From: Parabacteroides faecis
GTDB taxonomy: Bacteria > Bacteroidota > Bacteroidia > Bacteroidales > Tannerellaceae
Assembly (NCBI RefSeq): GCF_014647375.1
Contig: NZ_BMPB01000003.1
Location: 1-64,000 of the forward strand
Direction of reading: 5' to 3'
DNA: 64,000 nt
Shown here: positions 27,202-36,632 of the stretch, one piece after another
How the letters are laid out: the number at the start of each line of letters is the position of its first letter
Position numbering within the stretch: position 1 is the stretch's first letter
Notes under the pieces: generated by a model
What the model was told of the DNA's origin: nothing
Seen by the model: only the letters and a program-made list of their open reading frames with translations
The model's database searches: none
Made by a program: the position numbers and the translations under genes

Positions 27202-30200
27202 TCAGAAAGTCACATTAACACCAAAAGTGAATGTTCTTGCTCTCGGGTAAGAGAAAAACGTCATGTTCTGACCAAACTTACCGGCTCCTTTATCAGTCGA
27301 ACTGGTTTCCGATGTCGATTCGGGATCGTAGCCCAGGAAATCTTTGGAAACGATCTGGAACAGGTTGTTACCGCTTGCATACAGACGTAAACCGGACAAA
27401 CCGATCTTCTTAACGACATTGCTATCGAAAGTATATCCGATCTGCAACATATTACAACGCAGATAAGAACCGTTGGCAACCCATTGCGAATCGGTTGTAG
27501 TATCCTGACCGGCATGTTTTACACCGTTATGCTCGGCGCTCTGCAGATAGATCATCTGCTGCATGGTTCCCGGATTTGTTCCGTCGTAAGCATCATAAAG
27601 GATATTCTTCAGGCCATTGGTAATACCGAAACGGTCGTAAGTCGAGTGGAAGAAACGTTGCAGTGTCTCAACGCCCCAAACGAACTGCAGGTCGAGTGTA
27701 AGGTCGAAGTTCTTGTAAGAAAGATTATTGATCCAGCTACCGGTCCAATCAGGTAATCCTTTACCGATGATGGTCTTTTCGGAAGAACGTTTTGCACGGC
27801 CAACCTGGCTCTTTTCACAATTACCGGCTTCAAAATCTTCTATAGTATAAACGCCCTGACGTTCCAGGCCATAGAAGCTACCCATACTTTCGCCTACACG
27901 CAGGATACTTCCGCCACCTACCCAGTCATACAGGTACACATCGGCATCGGTATCACCCAAAGCGAGGATTTTATTTTTGTTATAGTTCAGGTTCACAACA
28001 GAGTTCCAGGTGAAATCTTTACTACGCACCGGAGTGGCATTCACCATCAGGTCCATACCCTGGTTCCTTACAGAACCGATATTCTTAAAGATAGTACTGA
28101 AACCGGTAGAGTGAGGAACCGGACAATCGAGCAACAGATCGGTCGTTTTCTTATTGTAGTAAGCAATATCGAGGTTCAGGCGATTCTGGAAGAAACCGAT
28201 ATCGAAACCGATATCAAACTGTCCTGTCTTTTCCCATTTCAAATCCGGGTTCGACATGGTTTTGATATAAGACCAGGGAGCACGTTTACCGTCGATCAGG
28301 TGCGTTCCGGCATCTGTCTTACCCAAAGAGTTGTACGGGCCGATTTCCGAGTTACCTGTCAGACCGTAGCTGGTATGCAGCTTCAGGTTGCTTATCACCT
28401 CGCTGTCCGCCAGGAAATCTTCCTGCGAAATATTCCATGCCAGACCTGCTGACGGGAAAAAGGCATACTTATTATTATCTCCGAACTTGGAAGAACCGTC
28501 GACACGTCCTGTTACCGTTGCCGAATAACGATCTTTATAAGTATAAGCCAAACGCAGGAAATAGGAGTTCATAGCCCAACGTTCCCAACTCGATTCCGGA
28601 CTGCTCGGATTGGTTCCGACAGCCATGTTGTTGTCTTCATAAAAGTCGTCGGCAAACCCTTCCGTACGAGACTTGTTCCAACGTTGCGTACGTTCTTGCC
28701 AGGATAATCCCGCCATTGCATTTATGCGGTGCTGACCGAAAACTTTGCTATAAGTCAGATAAGTTTCTTCCTGCCAGTACAGAGAATTCCAGTTCTGGTA
28801 TTCAGCCCAACCGTTAGGCATGGAGATGTTATTCAGGGAAATAGAAGAATAGCCTCTGTATGTCGCATTATGGCTGTCGATACCGAACTGGGTCTTCAGG
28901 TCCAGACCGTCCATCAAATGGAATGTCAGGGCGGCATTACCGAATATCTGCGTATTATAACGCATACGTTTTTGCAAGTCCAGGATCATTGCCGGATTGG
29001 ACATACCCTCCAAACCGAAATAATTACTTTCCGTCAGAGAAGTGGTGCTGGTCGTATAATCGCCGTTGGCATCGTATACCGGCAACCAGGGAACCATCTC
29101 GATCATTGTACGCCGGGCATCCTGTCCGCCGCCATCTTCCGGAGTATAACGTCCCCAAGTATGATTAACCAACAGGTTCACGGCTGTAGAAAGCCACGGG
29201 GTCGGGTTGGCATCGTAGGCGATCTTAGCATTCAGACGTTTATTATACGTATTGTTTACAATACCTTGCTGGTCGGTATAATTCAGGAAAGCACCCATAG
29301 AAGAGTTCTTACCTGCCTGCTGGATATTTATCTGATGGTTGTGTGAAACGGCTGTACGGGTAGCTTCATCCTGCCAGTCCGTATCGTACAACGGGTTACC
29401 GTTCTCATCGAAGTAATTACGGTCGTGGAACCAGTAGGAACGATCCAGAGACCAGTTCTTTCCCATGTAAGTGTTTTCATTTTCCAATCCTTTCATAAAG
29501 GTATCACACCATTCCTGAGAATTCAACAGGTCCATTTTACGTGCAATATGGCTAACGCTGATCGATCCCTGATAGCTCACGGCTGTTCCTTCGCCATCCT
29601 TCTTTCCGCGCTTGGTTGTTACCATAATGACACCATTCGCACCACGGGCACCGTAGATCGCTGCGGCAGAAGCATCTTTCAGTACTTCCATCGATTCGAT
29701 ATCATTCGGATTAACCAATCCGAAATCCTCCATCACGACACCGTCCACTACATATAACGGTTCGGAAGATGAATTGATAGTCGCCATACCACGGATAATA
29801 ACACGGTTGGAATAGGCTCCCGGCTGGCTGGAGTTTGAAAAGATATTGACACCGGATACTTTACCTCGCAGGTTATCCAACGCACTGAAGTTCTGATTCT
29901 TCGTCAGTTCTTCCCCCTTCGCAACTCCGATAGATCCTGTTACATCCGATTTACGCATCGTACCGTAACCTACAACGACCACTTCGTCCAGTGCCTGCGT
30001 GTCTTCCGCCAATACCGCACTAACTGTGGATTGGCCGTTCACCGGGACTTCACGGGTGAGGTAACCGATATAAGAAATTACCAATACTGCTTTATCCGGT
30101 ATCTCCAGCGAGAACTTTCCGTCGACATCGGTAATCGTTCCATTGGTCGTTCCTTTTACTACCACATTGGCACCGATGATAGGCTCTCCTGACGAATCAG

Positions 30201-30579
30201 TCACCGAACCGGTTACTTTTTTACCATGCTGTTTGATGGAGGGCAGGCTGTTTTTCGTCAATACGATATAATCATTCTCAAAAGCGAACTTCACTTCCGA
30301 GCCTGCAAAAGCATCATTCAGGTATTGGGCGACAGTTCTGTTGCCGGCTTTTACAGGAATGGTTTTATTCACATCTACTTCATTCTTACTATAGACAAAC
30401 AGATAGTCGGTTTGTTGTTCGACCTGGTCTATAAAATTCGCAATAGTCATAGTCTTTCCACTGATATTCACCTTCACGTTTTGCGAGCTTGTTTTCGATG
30501 CAAAGGAAGAGAATACACAAAGGGAAAGCAGAATGGCTGAAATTCTCATAACATTTAGAATTTTCGGTTCTTTTTTCAT
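27202..30579 (-). CDS. SusC-family TonB-dependent transporter with STN signalling domain
   Basis: A 1125-residue outer-membrane receptor. After the signal peptide (to about residue 33) comes an STN domain (about 40-110, with YLFVYSKNEVDV), a carboxypeptidase-D-like beta-sandwich (VTGSVTDSSGEPIIGANVVVKG), a SusC linker (LDEVVVVGYGT), the plug with AAAIYGARGANGVIMVTTKRG-type motif, and a 22-strand barrel ending FGVNVTF. The STN domain is the part that talks to a FecR anti-sigma factor, and a sigma/FecR pair lies directly upstream, so expression is probably induced by substrate passing through this transporter. Confidence 0.96.
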   Translation of the reverse strand: MKKEPKILNVMRISAILLSLCVFSSFASKTSSQNVKVNISGKTMTIANFIDQVEQQTDYLFVYSKNEVDVNKTIPVKAGNRTVAQYLNDAFAGSEVKFAFENDYIVLTKNSLPSIKQHGKKVTGSVTDSSGEPIIGANVVVKGTTNGTITDVDGKFSLEIPDKAVLVISYIGYLTREVPVNGQSTVSAVLAEDTQALDEVVVVGYGTMRKSDVTGSIGVAKGEELTKNQNFSALDNLRGKVSGVNIFSNSSQPGAYSNRVIIRGMATINSSSEPLYVVDGVVMEDFGLVNPNDIESMEVLKDASAAAIYGARGANGVIMVTTKRGKKDGEGTAVSYQGSISVSHIARKMDLLNSQEWCDTFMKGLENENTYMGKNWSLDRSYWFHDRNYFDENGNPLYDTDWQDEATRTAVSHNHQINIQQAGKNSSMGAFLNYTDQQGIVNNTYNKRLNAKIAYDANPTPWLSTAVNLLVNHTWGRYTPEDGGGQDARRTMIEMVPWLPVYDANGDYTTSTTSLTESNYFGLEGMSNPAMILDLQKRMRYNTQIFGNAALTFHLMDGLDLKTQFGIDSHNATYRGYSSISLNNISMPNGWAEYQNWNSLYWQEETYLTYSKVFGQHRINAMAGLSWQERTQRWNKSRTEGFADDFYEDNNMAVGTNPSSPESSWERWAMNSYFLRLAYTYKDRYSATVTGRVDGSSKFGDNNKYAFFPSAGLAWNISQEDFLADSEVISNLKLHTSYGLTGNSEIGPYNSLGKTDAGTHLIDGKRAPWSYIKTMSNPDLKWEKTGQFDIGFDIGFFQNRLNLDIAYYNKKTTDLLLDCPVPHSTGFSTIFKNIGSVRNQGMDLMVNATPVRSKDFTWNSVVNLNYNKNKILALGDTDADVYLYDWVGGGSILRVGESMGSFYGLERQGVYTIEDFEAGNCEKSQVGRAKRSSEKTIIGKGLPDWTGSWINNLSYKNFDLTLDLQFVWGVETLQRFFHSTYDRFGITNGLKNILYDAYDGTNPGTMQQMIYLQSAEHNGVKHAGQDTTTDSQWVANGSYLRCNMLQIGYTFDSNVVKKIGLSGLRLYASGNNLFQIVSKDFLGYDPESTSETSSTDKGAGKFGQNMTFFSYPRARTFTFGVNVTF

Positions 30580-30634
30580 AACTTTGTATTGTTTACTTGT
30601 TAATACTTAATTATTTTTGATTACGTGTTAGCAG

Positions 30635-30674
30635 ACGGCCGAATGGATGCGGGAACGTCTTTCGGCCGTTTTTT
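30635..30674 (+). terminator. Hairpin with plus-strand T-run in the susC leader
   Basis: ACGGCCGAA (30635-30643) pairs with TTCGGCCGT (30661-30669) around a 17-nt loop, followed by TTTTTT on the plus strand only. It lies between the FecR stop and the SusC start, whose genes run on the minus strand. On that strand it is a hairpin without a T-run, so it may end antisense transcription or fold in the susC leader RNA. Confidence 0.55.
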
Positions 30675-30739
30675 CTTCTTTATACTTCCATAGGCAATAA
30701 ATAATTTAAAGGTTAAACATATTTGATGATCTCTCTATT

Positions 30740-31753
30740 TTATCTGATTATTATGCTATTATTTTCTTCGTCTTTCATATACGTAAAATAATAGACTTTC
30801 CGCAATGTACGGAGTGCACTTTCCACCCCGTCGCGCTGCCGGAATTTCCCACTGAATTTATATTTCATAAGCTTGCTGTTACTGACCGTTATCCCGATAT
30901 CATAATACAGTTCGAGTTTCTTTATTATTTCTTCAAACGGGACGTCATCAAATGCATAAATTCCCTCTTTCCACAGCAGGAAATCGGTATTTCCCATAGG
31001 ACGTTTTACTAATTTATTGTCTTTTAATTCGGCACATTCGTTAGGATTCATAAACAGAGCTTTAGCCTCGTCTTCCCGTTCATATATTTTGACCGAACCT
31101 TCCAGTAATGCCGTATTAAACTCATTCCTGCCTTTATAGGCAAATACATTGAATTTTGTACCCAACACTTTTATATCCAGCTTTTCAGTCGATACGACAA
31201 ATGGCTTTTGTTCGTCATGTTCGACCTCGAAAAAGGCCTCACCGTCCAATTCCACTTTACGCTCTCCGCTGGTAAAACGATTCGGATACCGGAGCGTAGA
31301 ACGGGCGTTCAACCAGACAGTCGTCCCGTCATGTAACTTTACCATCGCCCGCTGGCCGGAAGGTATGGAGAACTCTTCATAAGCAATATGCTCTTCCGGA
31401 GACTGTCGGTTGTCCAACACTATCCAGGTGGAAAGGATAGTCAGGCAGATGGCTGCGGCATAGCCTGCCACATGTCTCATAAAAGGTACCGGATTATGTT
31501 TCTTCCTGCAATGAGCCTGTTTGAAACCTGCCAGTTTATCGACGGCATCCAATTCATCATTTTCTTTCGGTAACCAAGAGGATAATGCATACAGATTCTG
31601 CACGGAAGAGAAGTCTTTTCTGACTTTCGCATCCGTCCGAATCATTGAGAATAACAGCTTTCTCTCTTCTGCGGTTATTTCTCCTTCAAAATATTTAGTT
31701 ATTAAGTAGTGCATTTTCCAGCTTGTATACAGGGAGAGCGTTTCAAACTCCAT
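30740..31753 (-). CDS. FecR-family anti-sigma factor
   Basis: A 337-residue inner-membrane regulator. The cytoplasmic N-terminal part (ITKYFEGEITAEERK) binds the sigma factor, one membrane helix lies near residues 91-110 (VAGYAAAICLTILSTWIV), and the periplasmic FecR domain carries FSIPSGQRAMVKLHDGTTVWLNARSTLRYP and VLGTKFNVFAY. The C-terminal portion (DVPFEEIIKKLELYYDI) is the STN-interacting domain found in Bacteroidetes members. It follows the sigma gene by 30 bp and precedes the STN-type SusC gene, the standard trans-envelope signalling order. A start at the internal Met (31714) is also possible. Confidence 0.93.
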   Translation of the reverse strand: MEFETLSLYTSWKMHYLITKYFEGEITAEERKLLFSMIRTDAKVRKDFSSVQNLYALSSWLPKENDELDAVDKLAGFKQAHCRKKHNPVPFMRHVAGYAAAICLTILSTWIVLDNRQSPEEHIAYEEFSIPSGQRAMVKLHDGTTVWLNARSTLRYPNRFTSGERKVELDGEAFFEVEHDEQKPFVVSTEKLDIKVLGTKFNVFAYKGRNEFNTALLEGSVKIYEREDEAKALFMNPNECAELKDNKLVKRPMGNTDFLLWKEGIYAFDDVPFEEIIKKLELYYDIGITVSNSKLMKYKFSGKFRQRDGVESALRTLRKVYYFTYMKDEENNSIIIR

Positions 31754-31783
31754 TTACTCCCAAAGCCAGTATGCAAATAAATA

Positions 31784-32347
31784 TTATTTAACATCCAATA
31801 GGAAGAGTAATAAAGGCAGGTAGTCCTTTAGTTCTATGCGTAGTTTCCGTAAGGCTATGGTCATCTGGTTCTCTACGGTACTCATCGATAAATCAAGTTC
31901 GTCGGCAATCTCACGGTTCTTTTTCCCTTCGATACGGCTTTTAAGAAAAACCTGGCGACAGCGTTCGGGAAGTTTATCGATAGCAGTCATCAGTATTTGT
32001 TCTATCTCTTCATCCGAAGTAAAAGAATAATTCAGTGATTCCAAAGATGCCAGTTTTGCACTAAGCTCCTCTTTATATTCGTCTGCTATGACTTTGCGCC
32101 TGAGATAATCGAGGGATTTATTTTTGACTAATGCGAAAAGATAAGAAACCAAACTTATCTGTATATCCAGCACCTCTCTCTTCTCCCATAACAGGAGGAA
32201 AACATCCTGTACTATATTCTCCGCATCTTCATCAAACAATACATATTCCTTTGCAAAACGAAACATACGGGAATAATACATCACATAGATTTTGTCAAAA
32301 TTATTCCGTACATCTTTCAGCAAAATATCTGTATTTTCCACTTGCAT
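31784..32347 (-). CDS. ECF-type RNA polymerase sigma factor
   Basis: A 187-residue sigma-70 family protein of the Bacteroidetes ECF group. Region 2 includes FRFAKEYVLFDEDAENIVQDVFLLLWEKR, written here only for its key parts (DAENIVQDVF, -10 binding), and region 4 has LPERCRQVFLKSRIEGKKN followed by the IADELDLSMSTVENQ helix-turn-helix. It would direct polymerase to the SusCD promoter when released by the FecR partner encoded next to it. A housekeeping-type promoter box is found 62 bp upstream of its start. Confidence 0.94.
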   Translation of the reverse strand: MQVENTDILLKDVRNNFDKIYVMYYSRMFRFAKEYVLFDEDAENIVQDVFLLLWEKREVLDIQISLVSYLFALVKNKSLDYLRRKVIADEYKEELSAKLASLESLNYSFTSDEEIEQILMTAIDKLPERCRQVFLKSRIEGKKNREIADELDLSMSTVENQMTIALRKLRIELKDYLPLLLFLLDVK

Positions 32348-32408
32348 TTTTATCTCAGGAATTACTTGTTTTTATAAAAACTCATAGACATGAATGTTAT
32401 TGCCACGA

Positions 32409-32416
32409 CAAAGATA
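32409..32416 (-). promoter_or_regulatory. Possible -7 box for the sigma/FecR unit
   Basis: On the minus strand TATCTTTG matches TAnnTTTG and would give a leader of about 55 nt. An ATTG 18 bp further upstream is a weak -33. It suggests that the regulatory pair is made constitutively from the primary sigma factor. Confidence 0.5.
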
Positions 32417-32496
32417 TAAAAGATACTTTCATCGCAATAAAGTTCAGGTAAGAAATATTTCCTTATCAAACGACAGAGAAGGAGAGGTAAAAAGAA

Positions 32497-32548
32497 ATGC
32501 CGCTTATGAAAAGCCTTCCCTTCCGAAGAATCTTTCCATAAGCGGCAT
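32497..32548 (-). terminator. Terminator after the GH38 gene
   Basis: A 12-bp perfect stem (ATGCCGCTTATG, 32497-32508, with CATAAGCGGCAT, 32537-32548) with a 28-nt loop. On the minus strand it is followed by TTTCTTTTT; on the plus strand a run of seven Ts stands eight bases after the stem. It ends the GH92-transporter-GH38 unit just after the GH38 stop. Confidence 0.8.
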
Positions 32549-32570
32549 GCTCTATTTTTTTCATCCGAGA

Positions 32571-35474
32571 CTACCAGGATAACTTTATAAACTTATTCTC
32601 CCACGGAGCAAAGTCTGTCGTTCCGTTTCCGGTTACAGGGTCTCCCACAACATCGCAAACCGTCACTTTCGTGAAGTTGACCTTATCGGAAGTAACGGCG
32701 AAGGTAGCCGGTTTCCCATCCACCTCGCGCAACTGGAGCATGACGGCCTTTTCTCCTTCAACAGGCTTCATGTTTACCAGCAACAGGTTGGCAGGGGTAA
32801 TCGTAAAGACAGAGGCCGGCGAGATGACCTTGGAACCTTTGGCACCAGCCGGCAATACGCGGGTCAGGAACGGGATACGGTTCTCCCAGGCAAAACGGGT
32901 GGCATAGCCAAGAGAGTTGTCCTTATCGGAGTTGATGAAATAGCTCCATTGCAACTCGCCCATCTGGTCGGCATTGAAATTGGTTACCCAATAATTGTTC
33001 ATCGGCCAGGAATACATATTGGTGGACTGCGGAACGGCGCCGGCTTTATAACGTCCTGTATTGATCGCACCGAACTGCATCAAAGGGATTTCCGGACTAC
33101 CCATAACAACCTGCGACTCGCTGTTGCGTGCCGTGGCAAAGTTCTGGACCGTGTACCAGTCGTTCGATGATCCGGGTATCTGGTCTACACCAGCCTGAAT
33201 ATTTCCGCCGGGAACATCCAGGAAAATCTTACCCTGGTTGACTTCAAACGGGAAAGAGATGTAAACAGCCTCCGGATCGGTAACGGCTTTCTTACGCAGG
33301 CGGTAAACGATTTCTATCTTCTTGGTCACGTTGAAGACACGGAACTCCACCATCAGGTTGTTCGGCTCGCGGCCAGCAACCGTCTCGCCACGGAAACGGT
33401 AGGTATCCCAGATGTCACCCTTCTCGTAACGTTCGAAACGGATCCGTTCCGGACGGCGGCGAAGGAATTGCGGGGCACGGTATTGTTCCATCGGATGACG
33501 ACTGTCGATGATCTCATAGATGAACTCTCCCATCTCCCACTCTGCATTCGGCGTCGTCAGTTCCTTGTTCAGTTCCTTGTCGAAGAGTTTGCTGATAGTG
33601 CCCTTACGCGGATTGAAGTCGATGGAATACCAGGAATTTTCCACATGCGCATTCTCCAGCTTCTCTGCTGATTGTATAGCTGCACGGGGAGCATCTTTTA
33701 CCTTAATATAATATTGCGCATATCCCAGAGCCGGTACGTCTTTTACATAAAGAGACCAGTACGTTCCGTCCGAACGGCTTTCTGCCGGTTGGGCAGGAAT
33801 GACATTGCCCGAAGCATCCACTATCTCGAATGCCTTTTCGCTCGGCAGGATCTGGTGGTCGATATAAACTTTGGCAATGCCGCTATACGTCCAGTTCAAG
33901 GTATTGAAGACGGCAACAGACGGATATTCAGCTTTTGGCACGAAAGACTGCAGCAATCCCATCGTCACCTCTCCCAGCAAGCCGGAATGGCGGTAAGCCT
34001 CCCAGGCATACGACTGTTTCAGGGAACGTTGTTCCCAGGTCTCCTTGCAATAGGCATCACGTACACTTTCACTGTAACCGAACGTATGTTCGTCATAAAA
34101 CAACAACGCTTTGTTGATATCGTATATCTGGTCGTCTATCTGTGCGGGGAGTTTGGCTCCGAGCATACCGGCAAAAGATAATCCTGCCTGATTGGCGATA
34201 ATATCCGAATGGGTGATACGAGATATGGCCGCTTCACGTGCTCCGGATCCAAAACCGTCGGTCCACCAGTCGGGCCATGCGCCACGGATGGTCTGTATCT
34301 TATCGGCATAGTTCGATTCCACCTCTTTGATAAACTCGCTGGCTACGGCCGTACGGAGTTTAGGCCATTCGTATTTCTCGTTCCATTTCATCAGCATCTC
34401 GCAACTCTTGGTCGAAGGAGGCGAATTATCCGTGAAATAACCGGAGTGCTGGGCGGCAACGATATCGTACGGATAGTTTTTCGCTTCCATCTCTCCCAGA
34501 TAATTCAGAACGCGTTCCTCAAACTGTTCAAAGTTATCGGTATGGATACCGAAGAAGTTACCCTGGTTATAATGCTCGGCACGATAGGTCAGCACCTTCT
34601 TTCCCGAAGGAGACTGCCACCAGAAGACGGTCGGGATATCGAAACAGATCAGGGCACGGTGGCCGTGTGTTCCCATATTGACATACTTCACACCGGCGTC
34701 GGCAAAGAACTCGCTGAAGCACCAGCCGATACCGTTCACATCGTTCTGCATAGCGACTTCCGCCTTCAAACCGGCATCGCGGAATTGTTTCAGGGGATAC
34801 AAAGAGGCAGCCAATGTCTGTTCGTCCGGCAGTTCGTCGAAGTTCAGATACATGGCGGCCAGCTCGATACGTCCTTCCGCTACCCGTTTCTTCAGCCGGG
34901 CGATCTGTTCGGCGGGACGGCATTTCAGGTATTCACTGACAGCCCAAGCGATCTCGCAAGTCCAGCGGAACTTGGCGAAGTCGGGGTAATTGTCGGTTGC
35001 ATCGCAATAGTCGAGCGCATAGTCGATGTAACGGAGGTGTTCCGCCAGAATCTCGGTCTGCGAACGGGTATAACCGATATCCGTATGGGTATGCTGTACC
35101 ATATTCATCTGCCAATGGCGGATAGGTTTCACTTCTACCTGAGCAGACTCTTTTTCTTTCCCAATCATTACCGTCAGAGGTAGTTGCACGACGGACTGTA
35201 CAGCCGGTATCTCAAAAAAGAACTGGTTAGCGCCATCATTCAACTTCTCCTTTCGCGACTGGTCTCCCAACATAAGCGTAGCAGTAACAGGCGCACCGCT
35301 ATGCTTCACGGTTACCCGTACTTTCTGCACCGGGCCTTTCGCTGTTTTATATAAGGCTGGGAACAGGTGGGTTTCGATCGCCGGAGGCGCTGTCGAAGCA
35401 CTCCATACGGAGGACGACATAGCGAACAATGCCAATCCTGCCAGAAATAAGGTCTTTAGTGTTTTCATAAGCAT
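32571..35474 (-). CDS. GH38-family alpha-mannosidase, secreted
   Basis: A 967-residue protein with a signal peptide ending near SVWSASTAPP. The catalytic domain opens with the zinc-binding HTHTDIGYT (His128, Asp132) and carries the nucleophile in QNDVNGIGW (Asp245), both GH38 hallmarks. The remaining ~500 residues form the middle helical and C-terminal beta-sandwich domains. GH38 enzymes are retaining and remove alpha-1,2/1,3/1,6-linked mannose. Its start abuts the transporter stop with no gap; an ATG two codons later (35468) is equally plausible. It is the last gene of the GH92-MFS-GH38 unit. Subfamily and linkage are not certain, as this is a divergent member. Confidence 0.88.
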   Translation of the reverse strand: MLMKTLKTLFLAGLALFAMSSSVWSASTAPPAIETHLFPALYKTAKGPVQKVRVTVKHSGAPVTATLMLGDQSRKEKLNDGANQFFFEIPAVQSVVQLPLTVMIGKEKESAQVEVKPIRHWQMNMVQHTHTDIGYTRSQTEILAEHLRYIDYALDYCDATDNYPDFAKFRWTCEIAWAVSEYLKCRPAEQIARLKKRVAEGRIELAAMYLNFDELPDEQTLAASLYPLKQFRDAGLKAEVAMQNDVNGIGWCFSEFFADAGVKYVNMGTHGHRALICFDIPTVFWWQSPSGKKVLTYRAEHYNQGNFFGIHTDNFEQFEERVLNYLGEMEAKNYPYDIVAAQHSGYFTDNSPPSTKSCEMLMKWNEKYEWPKLRTAVASEFIKEVESNYADKIQTIRGAWPDWWTDGFGSGAREAAISRITHSDIIANQAGLSFAGMLGAKLPAQIDDQIYDINKALLFYDEHTFGYSESVRDAYCKETWEQRSLKQSYAWEAYRHSGLLGEVTMGLLQSFVPKAEYPSVAVFNTLNWTYSGIAKVYIDHQILPSEKAFEIVDASGNVIPAQPAESRSDGTYWSLYVKDVPALGYAQYYIKVKDAPRAAIQSAEKLENAHVENSWYSIDFNPRKGTISKLFDKELNKELTTPNAEWEMGEFIYEIIDSRHPMEQYRAPQFLRRRPERIRFERYEKGDIWDTYRFRGETVAGREPNNLMVEFRVFNVTKKIEIVYRLRKKAVTDPEAVYISFPFEVNQGKIFLDVPGGNIQAGVDQIPGSSNDWYTVQNFATARNSESQVVMGSPEIPLMQFGAINTGRYKAGAVPQSTNMYSWPMNNYWVTNFNADQMGELQWSYFINSDKDNSLGYATRFAWENRIPFLTRVLPAGAKGSKVISPASVFTITPANLLLVNMKPVEGEKAVMLQLREVDGKPATFAVTSDKVNFTKVTVCDVVGDPVTGNGTTDFAPWENKFIKLSW

Positions 35475-36620
35475 CTATTTTTTATCGATTCCAAAAGATA
35501 TAAGACAAATATAAAGGATACAGAGCAGGAGAATGGATAATCCGGCAACCTGCCCGAAACCGTCGGCAACAATCCCCATCAGCGGAGTGATCAGCGCACC
35601 GCCGGATACTCCCATGATCATCAGGGCCGATATTTCGTTCGCACGCTCCGGTTTATGCTGAAGGGCAAACGAGAAGATGATCGAGAAGACATTCGCACAA
35701 GCCAGTCCCACGATCACGATCATCACGAACATGCTCCATGTGTCGGGAACCGCCAACAGCAGGACAAACGCCACGATGGCGACAAACATGCTGTATTTCA
35801 GGAAACGGCTTGCCGAAAGTTTCGCCAACAGGAAAGCACCGGCAAACGAACCGATTGTACGGGCGGCAAAATACAAGCTGGTTCCTAATCCGGCTTCGGA
35901 AAGAGCCATGCCGGTACGCTCCATCAGGAGTTTGGGAATGGTCGTGTTCAAGCCGACATCTATGCCGACTATAAAGAGAATTCCCAGGAACAAGGAGGTT
36001 ATATATTTATCGCTGAAAAGAGATAACGTCGTTCCAAAAGTAGCCTTCGCTTCTTCCAGTTTTTCCTTTCCCGGAATGGTCGAGATCAACCAGACGGTAG
36101 AGACAAGTGTCGTTGCTGCATAGACGGCGAAAATCAGTTTCCAGTCACCCCAGAAAGAGGCGGCGGCTCCCGCTATGATCGGTCCCAGAAAAGAAGAGAT
36201 GGCCTTGATGAACTGCCCCAGAGTCAGGACGCTGGTGATGCGATCCGGGTTGACGACGTTGGCGACCATCGGGTTCAACGATACCTGAAGGATCGTATTA
36301 CCGATACCCAGCAAAGCAAAAGCCAGCAGGACTGAAGCAAAATCGTAGAGGAACAAAGGCAGCAACATGGCCAGAGTGGTAACGGCCAACGCTATCACAA
36401 CAGTATTGCGCCGCCCGGCTTTCCCCATCAGGATACCTGTCGGGATCGAGAACAGGGCAAACCACAGGAACACCATCATCGGTATCAGGTTGGCTAGCGT
36501 ATCGGAGAGGGCAAAGTCTACCTTTACATAATTGGTAGCGATGCCTACTACATCGACAAAGCCCATCACAAAGAATCCGAAGAGGATGGGGTAAATAGCT
36601 TTTGAATTTTGTTTATTCAT
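35475..36620 (-). CDS. MFS sugar transporter (FucP-like)
   Basis: A 381-residue major facilitator with twelve hydrophobic segments from IYPILFGFFVMGFVDVV to the last helix. The loop GKAGRRNTVV between helices 2 and 3 and the repeated GxxxGP-type helices (SSFLGPIIAGAAASF) fit the fucose/glucose/galactose:proton symporter group of Bacteroidetes. In this setting it most probably imports mannose, or a short mannoside, from the periplasm after GH92/GH38 trimming. It lies between the GH92 gene (12 bp upstream) and the GH38 gene (abutting). Confidence 0.88.
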   Translation of the reverse strand: MNKQNSKAIYPILFGFFVMGFVDVVGIATNYVKVDFALSDTLANLIPMMVFLWFALFSIPTGILMGKAGRRNTVVIALAVTTLAMLLPLFLYDFASVLLAFALLGIGNTILQVSLNPMVANVVNPDRITSVLTLGQFIKAISSFLGPIIAGAAASFWGDWKLIFAVYAATTLVSTVWLISTIPGKEKLEEAKATFGTTLSLFSDKYITSLFLGILFIVGIDVGLNTTIPKLLMERTGMALSEAGLGTSLYFAARTIGSFAGAFLLAKLSASRFLKYSMFVAIVAFVLLLAVPDTWSMFVMIVIVGLACANVFSIIFSFALQHKPERANEISALMIMGVSGGALITPLMGIVADGFGQVAGLSILLLCILYICLISFGIDKK

Positions 36621-36632
36621 GGTATATATTCT

